64,000 nt of DNA from Pomacea canaliculata (taxonomy: Eukaryota; Mollusca; Gastropoda; Architaenioglossa; Ampullariidae): assembly GCF_003073045.1 (NCBI RefSeq), contig NC_037592.1:9762007-9826006 (forward strand). Reading direction: 5' to 3'. Numbering within the stretch: the stretch's first letter is position 1; every line of letters starts with the position of its first letter. The translations under genes and the position numbers were made by a program. Under the pieces are notes generated by a model that had not been told where the DNA came from, did no database searches, and saw only the letters and a program-made list of their open reading frames with translations. Shown one piece after another: positions 22,842 through 34,800 of the stretch.

Positions 22842-25800
22842 ATGGAAATAGGTTTTAGTAACTTGGCCTCGGTGCCGAATAATCACTTCAGACATTTCAC
22901 ATTAGAGTTCGATGTACAAGAAAACCAGACCGACAGCCAATGGGCCGATTGTGCACATGGTACATCTGTATCAAAACACGACCCAGCATCAGCTGACGAC
23001 GGGATTGATGTTGTTAGTGCAGACGGAGAAAACTATGTCACTGCAACCACGATGTTGAATGTGGAGGAAGACGATAATCTAGAGGAATCTCCTCTAAGCT
23101 ACGAATTACAACAAGGATATCGCATATTGAGAGAGCTTATGACAGATTCTATTAAATCGGTGAATTGGCCCTTCATGTACCGTGTGGATGATTCGTACCC
23201 GGAGACGCACGATTATTATGAACGCGTCCAGAAACCTATGTGGCTTATGCGGAGTAAGTATAAATTTTCTGGTTTTGTCATGGCTTGATGATTGTTATTA
23301 TGAATATACATTATAAAAGGATACTACGACATGTAGAAAAAGTTATGCGTTTTAAGCACAGGGCTACACCTACTGGTAGAGTCGTTTAGGAAATCCTTAT
23401 TTTAAGGGGATATCCCCAAATTTATTCTATTTTTATCCGTGATTGCAAAACGCAAACACGTTTTTCTCCCCAATGCTGCATTCCCGAGTGGTAACCTTAA
23501 AGGCGAAAAACCAACCCAAGCGTTATACAACACGAAAAACGCGTGTTTTGGTGCTTAGTAATTATTATCTTTCAGACTAATAAAGGGCTTTTCTGTGCTA
23601 GAGAACCATGCACCACATTCAATTTTTTCAGCAATCTAAAACGCTGCATTTAAGACATTGAAACCTATAAATTGAAAGATTATGTTTCCAGCTTTCATTT
23701 TTTTAAAACCTGTTTATGGAAATCATTTCATAACTGTATGCATGTTAGAACCAAGGGATTCATTGTTGACAGTAAAGGCTTAGTGTCACTGGCCTATCAA
23801 AATATATTTTATGTAACAGATGGTGCTTCTTTGGAGGATAGCATTAAATGGCAAGATCTTACTATTTTAGCTTACCTGTGAGATTTTGAGTATTGCTTTT
23901 TTGATATCCAGTTTTATCCAGTTTCTTTGTAGTTTATAGTTCCTGGACACAGAATAAATTATTTTCAGACAGGTACTTATAAATACTAAAGGGATTGTAA
24001 AGAATCCATAATCTTTGTGTATGTGCATGCATTTGTGTGTATTCATGTATTTAAGAGTGCATCTGCATGTTAAATCTTACGACCTTAAACTCCTCGTATA
24101 AGAGACACAGAGACATTCATATCTTTCCATACTATGCAATCTTTATTTAAAATGGGTTATAGTATTTTAAAAAATGTTTTATAAACTAAATTGTCTTATA
24201 AATTGAAGAGAGGTAGATGCTTGTACACAAGAGAAGATAGTCATTGTACAACTTTTTATGTTTTCAATGCATTTTGATTCATGCCTTTCTTTAAACCTAT
24301 AAAAAGTGGTTATGTTATGTTAAGCTTTTTCCAGTATCTTATGTATATCTTCTTAATATTTCCAGTGAAAGACAAATTTGAACAACGAAGTTATAGCAGT
24401 ATCACAGAATTTGTGGCTGACTTCAGACTTATGCTTGAAAATTGCTACCGCTACAATGGACCAGATCACTACATTTCTAAAAGAGGTCAAAAACTGGAAA
24501 CTATGCTTGAGCAAAAACTTGCTCTTCTGTCTAGGTATTAATGAAACCTGTGACTTTTATCTTGTGAATATTATAAATAACATTGTATAAATGTTGAGTA
24601 GTGTTTGCTTGATGTAAGAATGTTTGTGAGACTGAAATACTAGTATCTTCAGAGTGTCTGAAAAAGATATAAAAGTACTTAATAGTTTTTAACACTTAAA
24701 TTGAATTGCCCCTGGGAATCAATAAAGCTGTATTGTAAATACAGAGAAAATTAGTAATACACTGGAGTATTACTAATTTTCTCTGTATTTACAAAGTAGC
24801 ATCCCTTTCCCATCTTTTTTGCACCTTATTTTGGTTTAACAATAAAATTTTATATGCATCTAAATTGCTCAAAGTTCACCCGGATAAATGACATGGTTAC
24901 TTTGTTCAAGGTAGCAAATCCAAATGCCATTCTCATTCTCCATAATACTTTATAACAGTATAATGATTTTTTTTTTTAATTTCATAGTACAGCTCTTGTT
25001 TTTTACTGTAGTGTGATAGCAAGGAAGGGGGATATTTAGAAATGGCAGGATGGCATATTCTGTTTTGTACATTGACACAGAGAACTGAGGGCTAAGACAA
25101 CAATTGCAGCAACAACTGGAAAGGCATCTGATGATGACTTTCTCTCTTCTGGTGAGCTTAAGCAACTTCTATTTCAATAGATGACTTTAGTCACCTTAAA
25201 TTGTTTAATTATATTAAGTGCTGGCATTGTTTTTACAGCTGACATACTTTATTAATATTAGTTTCATTAGCTTTACAGCCTACTTGGCATTTAAAAATTT
25301 TGATATTGATAAAACTTATCATTGAACATTTGCAACACCTTCAGTTTGCTTATTTAGTCTTTCAAAAATGCATTGTAACTATGTCTTAAACATTTTATTT
25401 GCTGACTTTTTAAAAATTGGTAGATTTTTTAAAAATGTGTGTTTGTGCTTAGGGTTAGATGACATCGTATACTGGGTTTTGTTACCTTAATACTCTAAAA
25501 TCTGTTAACTTTTTTCCCCTGCTATTAAGCAAATGACATTAATCTGCTATCATAGCTTTTTAAACACCAGTACGTGGGCCCATACATGGCTTTCTTGAGT
25601 TAGTCAAACTTTCTTTTTGGTAACCCTTTTTATTTGCCTCTCCTAAGTGTGAATATACTTTTATCTTTCAGGCTTAAGGAGAAGACCAAAAACATTTATA
25701 CCACACGACTCTTCAGCTCTTCTAAGTCAGTTACGTAGCGAAGAAGCTCAGCGCGAAAGAGAACAGCGTCGTCAGCTGATTGCTGACAGGAAGGCAGCAA

Positions 25801-28800
25801 ATGAAGCCGTACAGCATGAAATTCTTGAATGGGAGGATTCCCTTTTGGCAGAACCTATTAAAACACACATGTTGCACTCATGGGAGGTAATTGCAGGAAT
25901 TTTGGCTACAATATTTGGGGTTTTTTTATGCTTTGTGAAGAAAGACATGCTAATCAGTTATGCAGAAGCTGCCTTATGGCAGCGGAATCAGTTTACCAAA
26001 CTTAACGAGAGTTGTAGAGAAGTGAGTGTGTTGCTGGTAAAGCAGTTTGAAAAATGGTCTCTATAATGCTGCTGAGCGGTCCGGTGGCGCAACGGTTAGC
26101 GCCTGTCACCAATGCAGTGAAGGCTGGCTGCCCAGAGTTCATTTCTCGTCTCGGGCACGCTGTTCTTTCTCTGCACGTGGCATCTGTTTACAGGGATGGC
26201 TGCCTTGCCGTAATATAGCCTCAGTTGCTGGCACGGTGTAAAACACCAATTCCCTCCCCCCCCCTCTTATAATGCTGCTCAAGATCAAGTATTGTGCTTC
26301 AAACACCTAATTTAAATGAAGCAACTTTCAGCATGTGCTTTTTGTAATCATTTTGAAGCCATCTTGTTCTGGATTGGTTGCATGATATATATATCTTGCT
26401 AAGTAGCAAAGAGTAAAATTTTTAGCTGATGTCTGATTTATTGTTATTTTTCTTTGTCCCTTTCAGCAGATGAATAACATGAAGCACTAATTAAATTTTT
26501 AAATCTTAAAATGTACATGGCAAAGGTCAAATTGTAAAAAACAAAGTTCTGGAATTTTAAGTTGATACTACAGCATTTTTGTTTCATTTGATTTTTGTTA
26601 CAGCTGCCACAGATTGGTCTTTTCTTGTTTCTGTGTCAAGAGGTGTTAAACTTGGGAGAGGTGTCACTATTTGAACTTGAACGATGTTTGGCTATGCCAC
26701 GCCAAAGCACAACATTGCAGTACATTATGACATCACTCCTTTCTACACCATCTCAGAGGATGAAGTGAGAAATTTTATTTCAAATCTTGTAGTTTTGATA
26801 ATTGCACTGTTTTATTAAGTTAATATGTGACCTGCCACCACAAAAAGAGTTTTAAGTTACACAGAGCAGTTTCGTAGTGGAGCCCCAGAAAGTTGATGAG
26901 AGTCAGCTTTGTGCAATTTTACTTTTCTTTACAAATGGATTCCATGATGATTGAACAAACAGGAAAGTACACTGCTATGTTAAAATAAAAGTTAGAAATG
27001 GTCTTTAAATACATTTTGGTCGAGGAACCCCAAGCCAATTCGTTCTGATTTCTTCTGCAAAATGATGAATTTTAAACACTACTTTATTAACATTTCCCTG
27101 TCAGAATCCCATCGTATTAAACGCTGCCAGAGAGACTGAAGTCTGCATTTTCAATCTCTTTAATGACTGATTCAAATAGTAACCAATCAGAAGATTTGTA
27201 TACAAAAGTTTTAGGAATAAACAAATCTGATCCCGATGCTATCCAATGTGAGATACCGAACTGTCCTAGGTAATAAAAGGAAAGGCACTGAGCAATTGGC
27301 TGAAGGGGATGAAACTTGTTCTTTTCACCAGGTTTTGTTCACCCTGTTAAAGTACTGTGTAAAGCAAAAACTTGACAAAAACATATCTGTGACAAATTGT
27401 TATTAGCTTTTATTTGTCTTTAATCTATGAAGCCAGCGGAACATTTTATGCTTTTTATTGAATAAAGGGGAAAGTGTTTATTCAGTACTGAGTAAATTAA
27501 TGGAACAGTACACGTGCATGAACAAACAGACCCCAAAAAAAAAAGTAGTATTTTTACTTATCATTGTTTTCATGCCAAGCTTTTTATCATTATCAATATA
27601 CAGTGCTTGAAGATTTCACTGTGAGGTTTTTCTCCTGTCTCATCTGTTGAACAAATCTTTTGTCCTTATAGAATTGACAAGAAGTCTGTAATGCCTTACC
27701 GAGTTTGGACACAAAAGTTGACCAAAAAGATGGACATCTGGTATAAAATGCTGGAGGACTGTAATGGTGATAAGGGCAAGGCAGCATATAAATTGGGTTT
27801 TGATCCATGCAGCTTTGACATGTTGGGTAAGGCCACTATTAGCATGTATTATTCTTTACCATCAGGCTTGATAAAAAAAAAACATGCATTGTATAGAGAT
27901 TGGAAATTTCATAGTGAGGAACAGGCATGATTAATACAGATGAGTTATTTTCATGTTTTAAATATTTCATCCTGAATTACCAATACAACTGTAAGCGTAA
28001 TGCCTTATTAAGACTAGAGAAACACAAAAGGAAAAGACTGAAAAATGGAAGGGTAGCGTAACACATATTACTTATGCTGGTCATAGACTGGTTTATGAAA
28101 TAACAGAAAAGAGGAATCTGTTGGACACTTACATCTGTACTGGGAGACTTAGGTTATGCTGATGACATTGTTATTCAGCCAATGCAAAGATACGCAGGAA
28201 CAGATCAACAGTCTAACCAAAAATGCATCAACAATAGGACTTAAAATAAAAACAGACAAAAACAAAAGAAATAAGACAGAATGCCAAGTCAACAGAACTC
28301 ATCACAAATGATAAAGAAGGAGAGAAAGTCCAAGAACTTACATACCTTGGTAGTAACAACAGATGAAGATACAGAAAAGGATGTGAAGAACATACACATC
28401 AAAGCAAATCAAGCCTTTGCCATGTTGAAAGAAATTTGGAAATCCAAAGTTCTAAGGAGAAATACAAAATTAAAAATCTTCAGAAGCGATGTCCTTTCGG
28501 TTTTGCTCTGTGGAAGTGAGTGCAGGAAGATATCAGCAAACATCAGGTAGAAACTAGAGACCTTCAAACCAAGTGTCTGAGAACAATTTTCAAGATATTC
28601 TGGCCTAACATGATTACTAATGAAGAAATCTTTAAAGACCCAGCTGCATAAATATAACAACAACAATCCAAAAAAGAAGATGGAAATTACTAGGGCATTT
28701 TTCTAAGAATGAAACCAAAATAGCCCTTCATTGGTCAGCCATGGTTGGCTAAAAGAACATGGTGAAGGTCAGTAGATCAAGAGTTTAAGGACCAGAAACT

Positions 28801-31800
28801 GTCCTGGAACTGTATGGCAAAATTTAGCTCTTGTGGATGCCTTATATACCACCTTTGGTACGAAGAGGAGTGAGTAGGGTAACAGTTTTACACACAAGCC
28901 ATCAGCTAAGACTGTATTATGGCCATGCATCTGGCCGTGCAAAAAGGTACCTCAGACAGAACAGCACATCCATAATAAGATCATCACTGTATTAGTGAAC
29001 ATGTTTACCCTTTGCATTGTAAAACTTTGCAGCTTGATATATTTAGTTCTTTTAGTTTTATAAAGGTCTAAAATTAGCGTTGTTATTGTCATCAAGTTTT
29101 TGTAAGTTTTTGGTATACCCACAGTATCCTTCGTAATTATTCATGTGTACTTTGTCTTTAACATATTTGGTCATAGAAGAAGAGAAAAATTTTTTTATTT
29201 CAGCAAAAGATGTTTTTAAATGGTTTTCACAGAATGTTTAAATGTGGTACTTCTTGAAACCAAATAATCCAGGAGATTGAAATTGCATAATGTTGTCAAG
29301 GTTACCATGTAAAACCAATAACAAATCTAATATATGTTTATTGTGTATTCTGTCTGGATCAAATGCAGATTGTATAATACCATAAATTTCCATTTTCACA
29401 TCAGGCTTGAAAAATCCACTGAGAAGGAGAGCATTCCACAAGAACAATTTCTATCGTAGAATATGGATCCTAAAGTGCCTTTGTGATCATTGTTTGGTGA
29501 GCTTTTTAGAATATTTTCATCACATTTTTTTTTTAATGCCAAGTGGCAGGGTTAAAAATGACCAAAAAGTGTTAAAAGAGGGCAACTTTAAATACAGCCA
29601 ATGCAGAGATGTGTTTATTACACTGTCAACACACTTTTACAAAAGTCATGCTACTGAAATAAAATTAGTAATTTTTTATCAGTTTTTATGTGCTCAACAC
29701 AAATATAACGGTCAAAATGAAAAATTGGCTCTAGATGTTGGGTTTTTTGTTTTTTTTTAATCTGCAATAATTATTGCATACATCATGAAATGCATGCAAA
29801 TAGTAACTGACCTACGGTTAATACCTTTAAACAATCAAGTCATAGACTACGTCTTAGATTTCTTTGCCTGTCTCTTGCACAGCTGTTCGGGAGCATCTCT
29901 GGGGAGTGTCCAGCAGTAGTCAGCCAGCATGGTAGTGGACAATTTTCCCTGATATCTTTTTTCCATTGTTGTGATATCTTGATGAAAATGTTCGCCATGT
30001 TCATCACTAACCATACCACAGTTGTCAGGAAAGAATCCAGATGGGAATGAAGGAAGTGGATCTTTAGAGATATATTGCAGCTAAGTTTCTGATACTGCAT
30101 CAACATTTCTTCTAATTGTTGCTTGTAGTTTTCTGCCCAAACATTCCTAAGAAAGTAGTAGACACTAGGCAAAAAGCATTTCGTTCTTGAAGTTGTTGAT
30201 TGATTCATTGTTGAAGAGCTCTCAAATCTGAGGACCCACAAAAACTCCCTCTCTAATCTTTGCTTCACTGAGTCAGTGGAATTTTTCATGCAGGTATCAG
30301 AAAGCTGACAAAGTCCAGTCCATGGCTTTCACGAAAATTTTCATCAAACCTAGTTTGATGTGAAGGGGTTGTAAGGATTTTGTGAGGCCCGACCAGAGCT
30401 GGGTGCTGGATATTCTTCTCTCCAACTGCTACGTTTTGTCTTAAGTCCATTCCTTCCACAAGTAGTGCAATTCCCGTGCTCGACTATCCCAGTCACATAA
30501 GAAACATGTATTTTGTATATCCCAACTGCAGTCCTGTTAAAGGAGCAACTATCTTCAAATCATCACAGAGGTTCCACCTGTACTTATACTCAATGGAATT
30601 CAGTAGCTCGTACGTTTCTTTCATGTGGACAGCATTCGCCTCTGAAATAGATGGAAGAAGGTTTCATTTGTGCTAAAGCACAGCCTTAAGATTCAGTTTC
30701 AAAAAGTCTACAAATAGTCTCCATTCTTGTAGGTCATGAGTGATTTCTAAGGCATTTATGAGGCCCTCATTATCAGAACAGAATATTAGATTACCTTTTC
30801 TTTCGTAATTGTGGCATCTTCTAGAAGATTCCATTGCTCAAGTCTTGAACCTAGCAATTCTGCTTTGTTCTTGGTCCAAATCACAAACCAGGTCATTTAG
30901 TTCTTCCTGTGTTATTCTGTGCGAGGTTGATGATGCACCAGTGAAACTTTGGATCACTGCATGCTGACTAAATAGAAGAATAGGTGAGGTCACCCTCATT
31001 CTCATCAGCTGAATCAAGAGAATATTTCTGCTGGGTAGATGAAATGTTGGGGGGAACTATTTTCGACTTATTTTGCTTCATTATCCCGCTGGAAAGAGGA
31101 GATACCAAGTAACAGTCATTTGTGTGTTTGTTTGGTTGTCTCCACACCATGGGACTGCAAACAGCATTTATGTCTTTTACCATTCAACCACTGTGAAAGC
31201 TGTGTTGCACATGTTTAGTTTAGTTTATTCCTTGTTGCTCCTTTGAGGAGCATAGGGCCGCAACAACACCTCACCATTCGGACCTGGTTTTGGGCAGCCC
31301 CCTTCAGTTGGGCCCAGGTTTTGACGACCTTTGCCTCACTCTCTATTGTTTTTTTCCAAGTCAGGTGTTGCACATGTAGCAGACCATATATGCGGGTCCC
31401 AAGGCTTGTCTTGATATCACTAATCTTGCATCCAAAGTAAAGATGATATACCATCTTCACTTGAGAGGTGTCACTTCTCACAAATATACCAAAAATTGTC
31501 CAAGGTATTAATGCACTTTCGAGGCATTAGCGTTCTGTATTGTAACTAAATGGATGAAATATTAAGTTCTGTGTAACGGTAGCCTAAACTGTATCCCACA
31601 AAGTCTGAAATTCTGACTGGGCTTTATATAGCACAGTGGTTCTTAACCTTGTTTGAGGTACTGAACCCACAAGTTTAATATGCGCATTCACCGAATCCTT
31701 CTTTAGTGTCATCACGAATTGCGGGTGTGTCTTGACCTTCAAGGCAGAGGCTCCGCCGAACCCCTAGGGTTCGATATAACCCCGGTTAAGAACCACTGAT

Positions 31801-34800
31801 ATAGCACTTCTGATGTCAGCTTACTTCAGCAGCCGCCTGGCAGTAGTACTGCATTTCATCAGAAAATAATGCAGTAAACGCTGGATGATGTGTATCATGC
31901 AATGTGATGTAATGTTACATCATTCTAGGCTTATTAAGGATGCTGTTACAGTCCTACTGGATACATTTACACAATGAAACAGAGAAAATGAACCGTATCA
32001 AATATTTTCAAAATGAAAACCAATAAAAATTAGTTTATTCCTTGTTGCTCCTTTGAGGAGCATAGGGCTGCACAAAAAATTTATCATGGTTATATTTGTG
32101 TTAAGCACACCAAGATACTGCTGAATAGGACCTTTTGAAGTCGGTAATAATTTCAGTGTTGACCAATGTTATAAACTTTTTTTTTTTTTTCTTTTTTTTG
32201 CATTTTTGATATCAAGTAACAGTTTACGACCTTTTTGTATTCAAATTATTCTCTGGATCATTTTATTATTATTAAGTGTTCAGTAGCTATTTAAGATATG
32301 GTTGCTGGTGAGACATGTAGAAATGTTAGTCACCTCATAAACTATATACAAGGAATCGGTTAACAGGAAACCCAGGAGTCTCTCAGAAATGCTATTGAAG
32401 CCCAGCCACCTGAGGACCAGCGAGAGTACATTTTAGGAAATGATGCTAAAGGGTGTCTGTATCTTCACTTTCCACAGTTCTGTGGAGCAGATTTGCGTAT
32501 TTATCGCCAGCAAAAGCCACCAGATTTAAGCTTCAGCAGTGATGAAGATGATGATGTGTCAGCTAAAGTAAGTTGAGATATTTCTTCACCTTCTTTACCT
32601 TTTTTGTTTTAGTTTAGTATAAAAGACATTTTACACAATATTTTACTGCTGATTTTAAGACAAATTGTTGTCTCATCTGTGCCTGCCTGTTCGTGCCTCA
32701 GTTTCTTGTCTAAGGCATTCTTCAGTCTCACCAGGATGATTCTGTTCAGCACCTTGTTCAATTGTTGCACTGTGTCAGGTCGCGTTTTTTGTTTTAGCTT
32801 CAGTAGATAACCAAGCTTCCAGTCTGATGGAACTTGCTCCTGTTCCCAAATTTTCTGTAGCAGGGGGTGTAGCATCTCTGCTGCAGCTGTTAGGTCTTCC
32901 TTGAGTGCCTCTGCAGGAATGCTATCTGGGCCTACTGCCTTGCCAGTATTCAATGACTTGAGGGCTTTGATAATATCTGCCTTGGTGGGTTAGTGTTCAC
33001 TTGGAGCTGTTCGGCGGCTGTGACAATGTTTAAAGTGGTTGGTGTTGGTGGCCTGTTCAGTATTTCTTCAAAATGTTCTGCCCAGTGAGATTTTTGTTCT
33101 GCATCCCCGGTAATGACACTGCCATTCTTATGCTTTACTGGCCTGCACGCATTGGTGTTTTTCCTTCCTGACAGAATTCTCGTAATTTCATATAGCCTCT
33201 TTGTGTTATTTTGCCTAGCTGCTTGTTCTACCTCTTCTGCCATCCTATGTGCGAACTGTCTTGTCGCCTCTTGCACTCATTTTAACTTCTTCGGTTCATC
33301 TCCTAGTACTTTGCTCTGAACTCTTCTTTTTCCTATTGTCTTGACATTGGATGATCTGCTTTAGCTCTTTCCTTTCTTCTATCTTTTGCCAGGTTCCTAA
33401 AGGGCCTAATTTCGCCAGACTATTTTATTAATAAATACAATCTTAAATCTATCCTTTAGTATGGAATCAAAAACCAGATAAAATGGCAAAAGGGGGTCTA
33501 GGTGTTCCTTACATGTCACCCTTTATTTTGGCTTTAAAACTATTGTGGATTAAAAAATAACAATGAGCATAGATGGACAAATATAATTCATGTTATACTA
33601 CCAGAAAGTAGTTACGTAGAACAGCTGGGCTGTGAGCTAATTTGTAAAAGAGTTAACTTATTTTGGAATAATGTTCTACTTGCATGTAGGTGTTTTAAAA
33701 ATAAAGTTAAAATAGATACGGCTGATAAGCTCTTAGCAGAACCTCTTTTCTATAATGCCAATATTAAGATTGATTGTAAGCTCTTTATTTATAAAGATCG
33801 ACAAAAAACATATTTAGCATTAGAGATTTACTTGACAAAAAAGACAGATTCTATACATATGAATGTTTTAAACAACTCTACCAGCTAAATACAAACTTTC
33901 TAAAAAAAATTTGTTGTGTAGAAGCAGTGAAAATGTATTTAAAGCAAAATGCTGTATCCATCAACAAAAACAAAAAAAAGTTAAAAACACTAATATTTTT
34001 CCAAGGAAAAGGCTCAAAGAACTATCACAATATATTAAATGATAATGAATATGAACCAATTGTTTTCAAAAATGGATTAAAAAGTTGCAGGGCAAATTAA
34101 GCTTTAAAAGGATATTTCTTAAAATAAGTAAAATCCATGAAATTAAATATAAATGGTTCCATGTTAGACTTGTGCATAGGGTATTAGCCACAAATATTTT
34201 TAAGAGATCAAAATTTTAGTTAAAAACTTATGTCCCTTTTGTAACCAAGAAAAAGAAACGATGGAGCACATAGTTTTGAAATGTAACTATTTAAAAAAAA
34301 ATTTGGAGTTCATTAGAAAAGAGAATCAATGATAAATGTAAACATGTAAAGGACTTTAAATTTACTGCTACACTTCTTCTATTTGGATTATAGTGAAAAT
34401 ATCCTAACGGATAACGTTATGGACCGATATAATAATAATAATGGCAAAGTTTTACATATATAAATCCAGATTTAGAACAAAAACTCTATGTATACAGGTC
34501 TTTCTACAAAATGTATATAGACAAATGAAAGTGGAAAGATTTATAGCTCTTAGCAATATGTAAATTGCAATTTTTGATGAACAATTTTAGAAATTTTCTT
34601 ACATTTTTGTAATTGTATTACAAAAGAATGTAACAAATGGGAAACCCATACCTAAATGAAGAGAGAAGTAAAGAGCGAAACAGGATTGTAAAAAGAAAGC
34701 TTAGTTTGTGGAAACTTAATGCCCTGTATTACATATATTACTATACTCTTTAACATTTAATTCATTGCTAAAATGTTTTATAGATATGAACTTGTGTACA

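Noticed and set aside
26022..26241. Continuation of BRD10 exon 5 and a second frame through the SINE
   Set aside because: The GTGAGT donor at 26022 joins in phase to 26604, where conserved sequence continues; the remaining frames are SINE-derived.
29407..29760. Longer 117-residue frame after BRD10 exon 8
   Set aside because: Conservation stops at the GTGAGC donor at 29497; the rest is AT-rich intron.
29840..30289. 149-residue minus-strand open frame as an intact gene
   Set aside because: It mixes frames of the decayed repeat protein; the conserved blocks lie in more than one frame, so it is not a functional gene.
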